Source: Rubricella aquisinus (GTDB lineage Bacteria; Pseudomonadota; Alphaproteobacteria; Rhodobacterales; Rhodobacteraceae). Taken from it: DNA of 64,000 nt. The stretch covers positions 124,001 through 188,000 of the forward strand of contig NZ_JACIJS010000002.1 in assembly GCF_014199445.1 (NCBI RefSeq), read 5' to 3'. A program made the translations under genes and the position numbers. Of the stretch, positions 18,411 to 26,579 are shown piece by piece. The notes under the pieces are model-generated. The model was not told the origin of the DNA. It ran no database searches and worked only from the letters and a program-made list of their open reading frames with translations. The number at the start of each line of letters is the position of its first letter. The stretch's first letter is position 1.

Positions 18411-18926
18411 TCAGCTTTCGCTGTCCGAACCGGTGCTGCCCGGCTTCGGAATGGAATTACCGCCGATCGGATCGTCGCTGCGCTGGACGGAGCCTTCGAA
18501 ATGGGCGCCGCTCTCGATCGCGATGGTTTTGTGCACGATATCGCCCTCAACCCGTGCGGAGGAGGTCAGGCGCACTTTCAGCCCGCGCACGCGCCCGATG
18601 ACGCGGCCATTGACCACCAGATCGTCCGCGATCACTTCACCCCGGATCGTGGCACTTTCGCCAACGGTCAGCAGATGCGCGCGGATATCGCCCTCGACCA
18701 CGCCTTCGACCTGAATGTCGCCGCTGGTTTCCATATTGCCCTTGATCGTCAGATCAGACGACAGCACGGATGGTGCCGGTTTCGGCTTTGGTGCGGCGGC
18801 AGGTGCCTTGGCCGGGGCGGGGGAGCTGGTGCTCGCGGTGCCCGGTGCGGCGGAGGTGGGGGAGGACGCCGGTTTGTCGCCGGATTTCGGCTCAATGGGG
18901 TCGTTGATTTTGCTCTTAGAGAACAT
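18411..18926 (-). CDS. Bactofilin
   Basis: Polymer-forming cytoskeletal protein of 171 residues. A disordered proline/alanine/serine-rich N-terminal tail (1-55) is followed by the bactofilin beta-helix core (about 57-150) with the characteristic repeating pattern LTIKGNMETSGDIQVEGVV and GDIRAHLLTVGESATIRGEV (quoted as two adjacent pieces), and a short acidic tail. Bactofilins self-assemble on the membrane and position cell-wall enzymes. The start codon overlaps the end of the upstream M23 peptidase gene by 11 bases, a pairing of bactofilin with a LytM-type peptidase known from cell-shape systems. Function in shape or budding is inferred from that pairing. Confidence 0.95.
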   Translation of the reverse strand: MFSKSKINDPIEPKSGDKPASSPTSAAPGTASTSSPAPAKAPAAAPKPKPAPSVLSSDLTIKGNMETSGDIQVEGVVEGDIRAHLLTVGESATIRGEVIADDLVVNGRVIGRVRGLKVRLTSSARVEGDIVHKTIAIESGAHFEGSVQRSDDPIGGNSIPKPGSTGSDSES

Positions 18927-20307
18927 CGCTTGCTGCCCTTACATAGTTCAACGGATCGACGGGACGCCCGTCTTTTCGGATTTCATAATGCAAATGTGTG
19001 CCAGTGCTTCGGCCCGTATTGCCCATATCGCCAATGCGATCACCCTGACGCACAGTATCTCCGACAGACACCCTGACGCGATGCAGGTGCGCATACAAGG
19101 TCTCATAGCCAAATTCGTGCTGGATTTTTACCACCCGACCATAGGCGCCCATGGTGCCAGCCCATGTCACAACCCCGTCGCCCGCCGCCGTGATCGGCGT
19201 GCCGGTGCGGGCCGCGAAATCAAGCCCGTTATGCTGGCGGCGCGTGCCATTGAAGGGATCGCGCCGTGGGCCAAACCGGCTGGTGAAGCGGTGCGCGACC
19301 TGCACGGGATGGGCAAAGGGCATGTTCTGCATCGCCACGCGCAACTGATTGAGCCGCTCCATCCGCTGGAAAAGCGCCTCGGCGCGGGGGTCTTCGGCCC
19401 CGGGGTCAAGGGAGACGGGAGCCAACACGGGCAAATCCCCCTTCAGCACCGCGCCCTCGTCGCCCTCAATCAACACTTCCGGGCCACCCTGACCGGTATA
19501 GTCGCTCATGATAGTGTCCATCAGCGCCTCAACATCCGTGCCGGCACGTTTGAACACGTCCTCAAGTGCGGCAAGCCCGCTGTCGACCGCATCCTCCATC
19601 CGGCTATAGACGCGCTCTTGTTGTTGGCGCAGCAGGGCAATCTCCGTCAGGGTTGCTTCCTGCTCTTGTGCCAAAAGCGTGTTATCGGCGGCGAGGCTTT
19701 CGACCATCACGCTGCGGTCATGCAGGCTGGTCGCGATCTGTGCGAGGGCGGCTTCCATGTCGTCGCGGGTGAATTCTGCCGCGGCGAGTGCTGTGGAAAG
19801 GTGTGCAATTTCAGCCTGCGCCTCGGCCAATTGCGCCTCAAGCCGGACGCGGGCAGCGCGCTCTTCGTCCAGTTGGGCTTGCGTCGCGGCATGGGCCAAT
19901 TCGGCGGCATTCAGCGCCTGCGTCACGCCGACCAATTCGCCATGAAGGCTGGTCACCGTTTCCTGCGCGAGCTTGGCCCGGGCCTGTGCGCTTGCCACAT
20001 TGCCCGATAGAAGCGCGCGATCCGCGCTCAGCCGGTCGATGCGCTGCTCATAGACGTCGCGCACGACTTCAAGCTGATCGGTCGCTTCCAACTGCCCGAC
20101 GCTGCTCATGACCAAAGACGTGATGCCAACGGTCCCGCCCACGCCAAAGCACACAAGCCCAAGCACGGCAAGCACCTGACCCACCGGGGAGAATGTCCTG
20201 AAATAGGTTTTCTCGTCCGTTCGCAAATAAATCGTCCTGTCCGGCAGGACACGCCATTTACGGCGCGTGGTGCCAGTCATGTTTCTTGTCACCGGTGCAT
20301 CCCCCAT
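18916..20307 (-). CDS. Membrane-anchored M23 family (LytM) peptidase, DUF5930-like N-terminal region
   Basis: Up to 463 residues: short cytoplasmic N terminus, one membrane helix (about 43-66, VGQVLAVLGLVCFGVGGTVG), a long periplasmic coiled coil (about 75-240, alanine/glutamate/glutamine heptads), and a C-terminal M23 domain with the zinc motifs RQHNGLDFAARTG (HxxxD) and GTHLHYEIR (HxH). Both zinc motifs are intact, so it should be an active peptidoglycan endopeptidase rather than an EnvC-like activator. The start is uncertain: candidates are ATG 20307, GTG 20292 (preceded by GGGGGA) and ATG 20280. It is cotranscribed with bactofilin, which probably localises it. Confidence 0.93.
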   Translation of the reverse strand: MGDAPVTRNMTGTTRRKWRVLPDRTIYLRTDEKTYFRTFSPVGQVLAVLGLVCFGVGGTVGITSLVMSSVGQLEATDQLEVVRDVYEQRIDRLSADRALLSGNVASAQARAKLAQETVTSLHGELVGVTQALNAAELAHAATQAQLDEERAARVRLEAQLAEAQAEIAHLSTALAAAEFTRDDMEAALAQIATSLHDRSVMVESLAADNTLLAQEQEATLTEIALLRQQQERVYSRMEDAVDSGLAALEDVFKRAGTDVEALMDTIMSDYTGQGGPEVLIEGDEGAVLKGDLPVLAPVSLDPGAEDPRAEALFQRMERLNQLRVAMQNMPFAHPVQVAHRFTSRFGPRRDPFNGTRRQHNGLDFAARTGTPITAAGDGVVTWAGTMGAYGRVVKIQHEFGYETLYAHLHRVRVSVGDTVRQGDRIGDMGNTGRSTGTHLHYEIRKDGRPVDPLNYVRAASDVL

Positions 20308-20409
20308 GCGTCGGTCTGGTTGTCACATCCGCCCCTTTGCTCCCCCCGAAGGAAAGGGACGATCACGCGGATTTGTATAGCGAAACCCGCATGGCCCCAC
20401 AACGCCGAT

Positions 20410-21216
20410 TCACGCCTCCTCGGCAAGGGGCCAATAGAAATCGAGCGGCAGTCCCGCCTCCGCCCGTTTTTCGTCGTTGAATGGCGGTTTGAGCGGGCCG
20501 TGGAAATAGGTTTTGACAAGGTGATGAAAGGCCGGTTTCGGGTCTTTCTCATGCCGCCCGCACAGGTAGTGAAACCATTTCGAGCCGTATGCCACATGGC
20601 CAACCTCTTCTGCATAAATGGTTTTCAGGGCTGCGACGCTGTCGTCATCGCCGGCTTTCTCAAAGAGGGTGATCATGCCGGGTGTCACATCAAGGCCGCG
20701 CGCCTCCAGCACCATTGGCACCACCGCGAGCCGCGCTTCAAGGTCATTTGCGGTGTCCTCAGCGGCGCGCCACATGCCCGCATGGGCGGGAAGGGCGCCG
20801 TAATGGCTGCCATAGGCGGAAAGCCGCGCATTAAGCAGCCCGAAATGCTTTGATTCCTCGTCTGCCGCCCGGACCCAGTCGTCATAAAAGCCGCGCGGCA
20901 TCGGAATATGCGTGAACCGCGCGATCACGTCCCAATGCAGATCGACCGCATTGAGTTCGATATGCGCGATGGCGTGTAACAGCGCGATGCGCCCGGCGGG
21001 CGTGCCGGGCCTGCGACGCGGCACATCACGCGGGCTGAGCAATTCCGGCTCAGCGGGCCGTGCCGGTTGCAGCGGCGGTTTCGCGGTGCCGATGGGCATA
21101 TCGGGTGTATCGCGCCATTTCTGCACACAGGCCCGCGACAGCGTGGTCTTTTCGGTGGCATCGGCCGTGCGCAATACGGCCTCCGCACAGGCGGCAATGG
21201 TGTCGGGCAGGATCAC
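20410..21216 (-). CDS. DUF455 ferritin-like domain protein
   Basis: 268-residue soluble protein of the DUF455 family, whose members have a ferritin-like four-helix core with a probable di-metal site. Candidate ligands are in HAIAHIELNAVDLHWD, AADEESKHFGLL and IYAEEVGHVAYG (E/H residues in the ExxH pattern). The N-terminal 60 residues form a proline-rich extension before the conserved RIALLHAIAHIE. Enzymatic role unknown; related proteins resemble tRNA-modifying MiaE-like or oxygen-handling enzymes. Its start overlaps the bcp stop by four bases (ATGA), linking it to peroxide defence by operon context only. Confidence 0.88.
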   Translation of the reverse strand: MILPDTIAACAEAVLRTADATEKTTLSRACVQKWRDTPDMPIGTAKPPLQPARPAEPELLSPRDVPRRRPGTPAGRIALLHAIAHIELNAVDLHWDVIARFTHIPMPRGFYDDWVRAADEESKHFGLLNARLSAYGSHYGALPAHAGMWRAAEDTANDLEARLAVVPMVLEARGLDVTPGMITLFEKAGDDDSVAALKTIYAEEVGHVAYGSKWFHYLCGRHEKDPKPAFHHLVKTYFHGPLKPPFNDEKRAEAGLPLDFYWPLAEEA

Positions 21217-21677
21217 AGGGATTTCACGGCTTCAAGCACGGCCTCGACATGGCCGGGTACCTTCACCTTGCGCCATTCCGCCCGGATCACCCCGTTCCCA
21301 TCAATCACAAAAGTGGAGCGTTCGATGCCCATATAGGTTTTGCCGTACATGTTCTTTTCTTTCCATGTGCCATAGCGCTCACAAACGTCGCCTTCGGCAT
21401 CGGAAAGAAGGGCAATGCCCAGATCATGCTTGGCGATGAATTTGTCATGCTTGGCCACAGTGTCTTTCGACACGCCAAGGATGGTGGCCCCTGCGGCCTT
21501 GAACGCATCGACAGCCTCGGTAAAGCCGATGGACTCCTTGGTGCAGCCCGGCGTGTCATCCTTGGGGTAGAAATAGAGCACTACCGTTTGCCCCGCGAAA
21601 TCGCTCAGCGACAGGGTCTGACCGCCGCTTGCGGGCAGGGAGAAATCGGGCGCCTTGTCATCAACGGTCACGGTCAT
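21213..21677 (-). CDS. bcp: Peroxiredoxin, BCP/PrxQ family
   Basis: Thiol peroxidase of 154 residues that reduces hydrogen and organic peroxides. The peroxidatic cysteine is C45 in [12 protein letters not shown]. The resolving cysteine found five residues later in E. coli BCP is absent (isoleucine at 50), so this is a variant that may use another cysteine (VCERYGTW) or an external thiol. Thioredoxin-fold landmarks [13 protein letters not shown] and the [11 protein letters not shown] strand are intact. The first gene of a two-gene unit with the DUF455 protein. Divergent from queA with about 120 bases between them. Confidence 0.96.
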   Translation of the reverse strand: MTVTVDDKAPDFSLPASGGQTLSLSDFAGQTVVLYFYPKDDTPGCTKESIGFTEAVDAFKAAGATILGVSKDTVAKHDKFIAKHDLGIALLSDAEGDVCERYGTWKEKNMYGKTYMGIERSTFVIDGNGVIRAEWRKVKVPGHVEAVLEAVKSL

Positions 21678-21798
21678 CGGGATACTCCTTCTAGATGTGC
21701 TGTTTGGGTCAAAGATATGGCCCCTGCGCCGGGGTCAAGGCTTTACGCCGGGAAATCGTGATGGCACATGGGCGAAAACCCAAGACGGAGCCGATCCG

Positions 21799-22851
21799 AT
21801 GAAATTGAGCGACTTTGATTTCGACCTGCCTGACGAGTTGATCGCCCTTCGCCCGGTGCGCCCACGGCCTGCGTCGCGGTTGTTGGTGGGGCAGGGCGCT
21901 GCGATTACGGATGCGCATGTGCGTGATCTGGGTCAGTTTCTGCGGCCGGGCGATATGCTGGTGTTCAACGACACGAAAGTGCTGCCAACCCGGTTGGCAG
22001 GGGAGCGGCGGCGGCAAACGCGGGACGGGTCCGGCACCGCACAGATCGAGGCCACGTTGATCGAGCGTGTGGCGGCGGATCAATGGATCGCACTCGCCAA
22101 ACCGGGCAAGCGGCTGCGGGCGGGTGACCCTATCCATTTCCCCGGTCTTGTGGCGCAGGTCATAGAGAAGAATGAAGGCGGCGAGGTGCTGTTGTCCTTC
22201 GATAAGGCGGGCGACGCGCTCGATGCGGCGATTGTGGCTGGTGGCGACATGCCATTGCCCCCCTATATCGCCCAGCGCCGCGCGCCCGATGCGCAGGATC
22301 TTGAGGATTACCAGACCGTGTTCGCCACCCGCCCCGGCGCGGTCGCGGCACCCACGGCGTCCCTCCATTTCGATGAGCCGCTTCTGGCGCAGCTTGATGA
22401 CATGGGCGTGCTGAACACGCGCGTGACGCTGCATGTGGGGGCGGGCACGTTTTTGCCAGTGAAGGTGGACAATATCGCGGATCACAAAATGCACGCCGAA
22501 TGGGGGGAGATCAGCCAGACCGCCGCCGATGCGATCAACGCGGCCAAGGCTGCGGGCGGGCGCATCATCCCGGTGGGTACCACTGCCATGCGCCTCTTGG
22601 AGAGTGCGGCACGCGACGGCAAAATTAGCCCGTGGGTGGGAGAGACCGATATCTTCATCACGCCGGGCTATAAGATGCAGATCACCGATGGGCTGATGAC
22701 CAATTTCCACCTGCCTAAATCAACACTGATGATGCTTGTCTCCGCCCTGATGGGTGTTGAGGAAATCCGCGCGATCTACGCCCATGCGATTGCGGCGCGT
22801 TATCGGTTCTTTAGCTATGGCGACAGTTCCCTGCTGCTGCCAAAGGGCTGA
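21799..22851 (+). CDS. queA: S-adenosylmethionine:tRNA ribosyltransferase-isomerase
   Basis: Penultimate step of queuosine synthesis: adds the ribosyl moiety of SAM to preQ1 at tRNA position 34, giving epoxyqueuosine. About 350 residues, the normal length, starting [19 protein letters not shown] with the family motifs [31 protein letters not shown], and [19 protein letters not shown]. The ATG at 21799 has ACGGAG upstream; frame extension to 21655 has no ribosome binding site. tgt, often downstream, is not present: an MFS gene follows instead. Confidence 0.97.
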   Translation: MKLSDFDFDLPDELIALRPVRPRPASRLLVGQGAAITDAHVRDLGQFLRPGDMLVFNDTKVLPTRLAGERRRQTRDGSGTAQIEATLIERVAADQWIALAKPGKRLRAGDPIHFPGLVAQVIEKNEGGEVLLSFDKAGDALDAAIVAGGDMPLPPYIAQRRAPDAQDLEDYQTVFATRPGAVAAPTASLHFDEPLLAQLDDMGVLNTRVTLHVGAGTFLPVKVDNIADHKMHAEWGEISQTAADAINAAKAAGGRIIPVGTTAMRLLESAARDGKISPWVGETDIFITPGYKMQITDGLMTNFHLPKSTLMMLVSALMGVEEIRAIYAHAIAARYRFFSYGDSSLLLPKG

Positions 22852-22948
22852 TGCACAAAACCGACCCCGCGTGACGATTCTGGACTGGCGGGGCGGGATA
22901 TGCGCTGATAGGCGGCGCCAGAACCACGCGTTATGAGAAGGCCGCGAG

Positions 22949-24226
22949 ATGTTTGGTGTAGTGCGACAATCCTGGGCGCTCCTTCTGGGGATGCTTTTCC
23001 TGATGACCGGCAATGGGTTGCAGGGCACCGTGCTTGGTATTCGGGGCGGCATCGAAGGTTTTGACGCCAATACGATGGCTTGGGTCATGTCGGCCTATTT
23101 CCTCGGGTTTCTGGGGGGATCGCGGCTTGCGCCATGGATGATCCAGCGGGTCGGGCATGTGCGGGTGTTCGCGGCGCTTGGCTCGATGATTTCCGCAGCC
23201 TTTATCCTTTATGCCGCCGTGCCGGACCCGTGGGCCTGGGCGGTGATGCGGCTCATTGTGGGGTTCTGCTTTTCCGGCGTTTATGTGGTCGCTGAAAGCT
23301 GGCTCAATGACAATTCGAGCAATGAGACGCGGGGGCAGGCGCTCTCTGCCTATATGATAACCCAGCTTGTCGGCATTCTGGTGGCGCAAGCGATGATCAA
23401 CTTTGCCGATCCGGCGGGCTTTACGCTGTTTGTCATCATGTCCGTGCTTGTTTCGGTATCTTTCGCGCCGATCCTGCTGTCGGTCAGCCCCGCGCCGCCC
23501 TTCGCGATGACGAAAGGGATGACACTCAAGGCGCTGTTCGTTACCTCGCCTTTGGGGTTTGTGGGGATGTTTTTCCTTGGGCTGGTGTTTGCCGCGATGT
23601 TTGGGATGTCGGCGGTCTACGGGACGGAAAAGGGATTGTCGGTGATCGACATCACGATTTTCGTCTCGGCATTCTATGTGGGCGGGTTGGTGCTGCAATA
23701 TCCGGTGGGATGGTTTTCGGATCGGTTCGACCGACGGCGCCTTGTGCTGATGCTAACCGTGGCAGGCGGGGTGCTGACTCTGCTTGTGATGCCCTTGTCC
23801 CAGTATTTTCTGATCGTGGTTGCGGGGGCTTTCGTCATCGGTGGGATCGCCAATCCGCTCTATTCGCTGCTGATCGCCCACACGGCAGATTACCTGCAGC
23901 CCGAGGATATGGCGGCGGCGTCCTCGGGCCTGATCTTTATCAACGGGCTTGGGGCAATTCTGGGGCCATTTGCGGTGGGTGCCGCGATGAACGCCTTTGG
24001 TGCGGATGCGTATTTCGCGGTCGTGGGCATCCTATTCGTGATCATCGCAGGCTACGCCCTGTGGCGCACGACGCGACGCCCCGCGATCCCGGTGGAAGAT
24101 ACAGGAACCTACACGGCGGTGTTGCCAACGGCGTCCCCCGTCGCGGTGGAGGTTGCAACCGAAATCGCCATTGAGGCCGCCGAAGAAAGTGATGCTGAAG
24201 AGAACAGGGAAAAATCCGACACTTAA
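22949..24226 (+). CDS. MFS transporter, YcaD-like
   Basis: 425-residue 12-helix MFS protein of the YcaD-type group. Characteristic are the N-terminal LLGMLFLMTGNGLQGTVLGIRG, the TM4/5 motif FCFSGVYVVAESWLND and RGQALSAYM, and the loop GWFSDRFDRRRLVLML between TM8 and TM9. The last 40 residues form an acidic, disordered cytoplasmic tail (VEVATEIAIEAAEESDAEE). Substrate unknown. The stop codon TAA forms the loop of a 9-bp inverted repeat. It starts with ATG after GAAGGCCGCGAG and lies 97 bases from queA. Confidence 0.9.
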   Translation: MFGVVRQSWALLLGMLFLMTGNGLQGTVLGIRGGIEGFDANTMAWVMSAYFLGFLGGSRLAPWMIQRVGHVRVFAALGSMISAAFILYAAVPDPWAWAVMRLIVGFCFSGVYVVAESWLNDNSSNETRGQALSAYMITQLVGILVAQAMINFADPAGFTLFVIMSVLVSVSFAPILLSVSPAPPFAMTKGMTLKALFVTSPLGFVGMFFLGLVFAAMFGMSAVYGTEKGLSVIDITIFVSAFYVGGLVLQYPVGWFSDRFDRRRLVLMLTVAGGVLTLLVMPLSQYFLIVVAGAFVIGGIANPLYSLLIAHTADYLQPEDMAAASSGLIFINGLGAILGPFAVGAAMNAFGADAYFAVVGILFVIIAGYALWRTTRRPAIPVEDTGTYTAVLPTASPVAVEVATEIAIEAAEESDAEENREKSDT

Positions 24227-24235
24227 AGTGTCGGA
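24215..24235. repeat. Inverted repeat with the MFS stop codon as its loop
   Basis: Arms TCCGACACT (24215-24223) and AGTGTCGGA (24227-24235) are perfect, and the three bases between them are the TAA stop of the MFS gene. On the + strand there is no T-tract; on the - strand the second arm is followed by a T-run, although no gene is transcribed from that side. It may be an operator for the DUF924 gene 79 bases downstream, or a 3'-end stabilising stem. Confidence 0.55.
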
Positions 24236-24313
24236 AAACTGTCACAAATCGCGTGGGATGTGTTAAGGTTTTTCCAATGGCGAGCATACGCCAAGGAACA
24301 GAGGAGACGAGCG

Positions 24314-24886
24314 GTGGCTGTATCTTTTGAAGAAGTATTGAGCTTCTGGATTGATGATGTGGGGCCTGACGGCTGGTACAAGTCCGATCCAGAACTGGAT
24401 GAGACGATCCGCTCTCGGTTCATGGACACATGGCTGGACGCTGCAGCGGGCAAGCTTGACCATTGGGCGTTTTGCCCACGCGGGATGCTCGCCTTTCTGA
24501 TCGTGACGGACCAGTTTCCGCGCAATATGTTCCGCGACGATCCACGCGCCTTTTTCACCGATGCAATCGCTTTGGAAGCCGCGTCGCGGGCCATCGCGCG
24601 TGATTTCGATCAGGAAGTCAATGAACCGGAGCGGCAGTTTTTCCTGCTTCCCTTCATGCATTCCGAAAGCCTGACCATGCAGGAACGGGGCGTGCGGCTG
24701 TTCATGATGCGGATGTCGCCGGAGAACCAGAATCTGCTTCATGCCCGCGCGCATCGCAAGGTGATCCGCGATTTCGGGCGGTTTCCGTATCGCAACTCGG
24801 CGCTGGGGCGTAGCAGCACGTCTTCTGAGCTGGCCTATCTCGATGCGGGTGGATATCGGCATACCCTGACTGCCTTGGCGAGCTGA
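24314..24886 (+). CDS. DUF924 family protein
   Basis: 190-residue soluble alpha-helical protein of the DUF924 family. Conserved segments are VLSFWIDDVGPDGWYKSDPE near the start, RGMLAFLIVTDQFPRNMFRD, FFLLPFMHSESL and the C-terminal GRFPYRNSALGR. The family adopts a TPR-like fold and its biochemical role is unknown; it is widespread in Proteobacteria. The start used is the GTG at 24314 because GAGGAG stands at 24301-24306; the frame is open from 24260, but that segment has no ribosome binding site and gives a poor N terminus. Confidence 0.9.
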   Translation: MAVSFEEVLSFWIDDVGPDGWYKSDPELDETIRSRFMDTWLDAAAGKLDHWAFCPRGMLAFLIVTDQFPRNMFRDDPRAFFTDAIALEAASRAIARDFDQEVNEPERQFFLLPFMHSESLTMQERGVRLFMMRMSPENQNLLHARAHRKVIRDFGRFPYRNSALGRSSTSSELAYLDAGGYRHTLTALAS

Positions 24887-24962
24887 TTCGCAGGACGCCA
24901 AGGGCTGGTTTGACGTTTCCAAAGCAAGGAATGGTCTCATCAGTGCTATTGTGCGACCGAAT

Positions 24963-25004
24963 AAAACCCGTATTCTCAATACATATCGGTTTTGGGCCGT
25001 TTTT
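24963..25004 (+). terminator. Nested hairpin followed by T-run after the DUF924 gene
   Basis: Outer arms AAAACC (24963-24968) and GGTTTT (24988-24993) enclose inner arms GTATT and AATAC (24970-24974 and 24978-24982). Six bases later a run of five T begins. This looks like an imperfect terminator for the DUF924 gene, or an element in the lpd upstream region. No gene lies between 24887 and 25101. Confidence 0.4.
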
Positions 25005-25062
25005 GCGCCCATTCCTTTACACGGCCCCGTGACGTCGCGTAAGCGTGTGGGGAGACATAAAA

Positions 25063-25078
25063 GGTTTGATATCAAACC
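25063..25078. promoter_or_regulatory. 16-bp perfect palindrome upstream of lpd
   Basis: GGTTTGATATCAAACC is a perfect palindrome ending 23 bases before the lpd ATG, in the expected 5' UTR or promoter zone. It resembles a dimeric regulator operator. It is not an FNR/FnrL box, which needs four bases between TTGAT and ATCAA. Confidence 0.5.
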
Positions 25079-25101
25079 AAATTGGGTCGAGGAAACGGGA
25101 A

Positions 25102-26496
25102 ATGGCTGAAAAACAGTTTGACGTTATAGTAATTGGTGCTGGTCCGGGCGGCTATGTGGCGGCGATCCGCGCTGCACAATTGGGTCTGAAAGCTGCGGTT
25201 GTGGAACGTGAGCATCTGGGTGGCATCTGCCTCAACTGGGGCTGTATCCCAACGAAGGCTATGCTGCGCTCCTCCGAAGTGTTCCACCTGATGCACCGGG
25301 CCAAGGAATTTGGGCTCAAGGCGGACGGGATCGGATACGATCTGAACGCTGTCGTCAAACGTTCCCGCGATGTGGCCAAGCAATTGTCCGGCGGCGTCGG
25401 TCACCTGCTGAAAAAGAACAAGGTCACCGTCATTATGGGTGAGGCGACCCTGCCTGCGAAGGGCAAGGTGAGCGTGAAAACGGATAAAGGCACCGAAGAG
25501 CTTGCCGCAAAACACATCATCCTCGCCACAGGGGCACGGGCGCGCGAATTGCCGGGGCTTGAGGCCGATGGCGATCTTGTCTGGACGTATAAGCACGCGC
25601 TGCAACCGCCCCGGATGCCGAAAAAACTGCTCGTGATCGGATCAGGTGCGATCGGGATCGAATTTGCCAGCTTCTACAACACGCTTGGCTGCGACACGAC
25701 CGTGGTTGAGGTGATGGACCGTGTTCTGCCGGTCGAGGACGCGGAAATCAGCGCTTTTGCCAAGAAATCCTTTGTCAAACAGGGCATGAAGATCATGGAA
25801 AAAGCCATGGTCAAACAGCTTGATCGGGGCAAGGGCAAAGTCACCGCCCATATCGAGACGGGCGACAAGGTTGAAAAGCAGGAGTTTGACACCGTGATCT
25901 CCGCCGTGGGGATCGTCGGCAATGTCGAAGGGCTGAACCTTGAAGGACTGGGCGTAAAGGTGGACCGCACCCATGTCGTGACGGACGAATATTGCCGCAC
26001 GGGTGTGGATGGTCTCTACGCCATCGGGGATATCGCAGGCGCGCCATGGCTTGCCCATAAAGCCTCCCATGAGGGCGTGATGGTGGCCGAAATGATCGCG
26101 GGCGGACATCCGCACCCCGTGAAGCCCGAAAGCATCGCAGGCTGCACCTATTGCCATCCGCAGGTGGCCTCCGTCGGATATACCGAAGCGAAGGCGAAGG
26201 AATTGGGCTATGACATCAAAGTCGGCCATTTCCCCTTCATCGGCAACGGCAAGGCAATCGCGTTAGGCGAACAGGAAGGCATGATCAAGACCGTGTTCGA
26301 TGCGAAAACCGGCGAATTGCTCGGGGCGCATATGGTCGGCGCGGAAGTCACCGAACTGATCCAAGGCTATGTGGTCGGGCGGCAGCTTGAAACCACCGAA
26401 GAAGACTTGATGAACACCGTCTTCCCGCACCCGACGCTGAGCGAAATGATGCATGAAGCGGTGCTGGATGCATATGGGCGCGCGATCCACTTCTGA
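25102..26496 (+). CDS. lpd: Dihydrolipoyl dehydrogenase
   Basis: E3 flavoprotein that reoxidises dihydrolipoamide in 2-oxoacid dehydrogenase complexes or the glycine cleavage system, passing electrons to NAD. 464 residues: FAD-binding VIGAGPGGYVAAIRAA, redox-active disulfide C43-x4-C48 in GGICLNWGCIPTK, NAD-binding IGSGAIGIEFASF, second FAD motif LYAIGDIAGAPWLAHKA, and the C-terminal catalytic HPTLSEMMHEAV with the His-Glu pair. The ATG at 25102 has AGGAAACGGG upstream. It is not beside pdh or suc genes; lipA lies about 3 kb away. Because it stands alone it may serve several complexes. A palindrome lies just upstream. Confidence 0.97.
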   Translation: MAEKQFDVIVIGAGPGGYVAAIRAAQLGLKAAVVEREHLGGICLNWGCIPTKAMLRSSEVFHLMHRAKEFGLKADGIGYDLNAVVKRSRDVAKQLSGGVGHLLKKNKVTVIMGEATLPAKGKVSVKTDKGTEELAAKHIILATGARARELPGLEADGDLVWTYKHALQPPRMPKKLLVIGSGAIGIEFASFYNTLGCDTTVVEVMDRVLPVEDAEISAFAKKSFVKQGMKIMEKAMVKQLDRGKGKVTAHIETGDKVEKQEFDTVISAVGIVGNVEGLNLEGLGVKVDRTHVVTDEYCRTGVDGLYAIGDIAGAPWLAHKASHEGVMVAEMIAGGHPHPVKPESIAGCTYCHPQVASVGYTEAKAKELGYDIKVGHFPFIGNGKAIALGEQEGMIKTVFDAKTGELLGAHMVGAEVTELIQGYVVGRQLETTEEDLMNTVFPHPTLSEMMHEAVLDAYGRAIHF

Positions 26497-26515
26497 TCCG
26501 TCCCACAGGAAATCG

Positions 26516-26552
26516 AAGCCGCCCCTGCAACCATGCGGGGGCGGCTTTCGTT
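26516..26552 (+). terminator. Rho-independent terminator of lpd
   Basis: 13-bp stem with one wobble pair (26516-26528 with 26535-26547; arms AAGCCGCCCCTGC and GCGGGGGCGGCTT, 6-nt loop) followed by a short T-rich tail. It separates lpd from the DUF389 gene. Confidence 0.85.
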
Positions 26553-26579
26553 TACCCACAACCCATGTGAGGACGGCCC

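Noticed and set aside
22870-22935. TTCTGG/CCAGAA repeat in the queA-MFS gap
   Set aside because: Six-base arms separated by a long loop are likely chance in a 97-base GC-rich gap.
25065-25076. FNR/FnrL binding site upstream of lpd
   Set aside because: The sequence contains TTGAT and ATCAA but with no four-base spacer between them, so it does not fit the FNR consensus.
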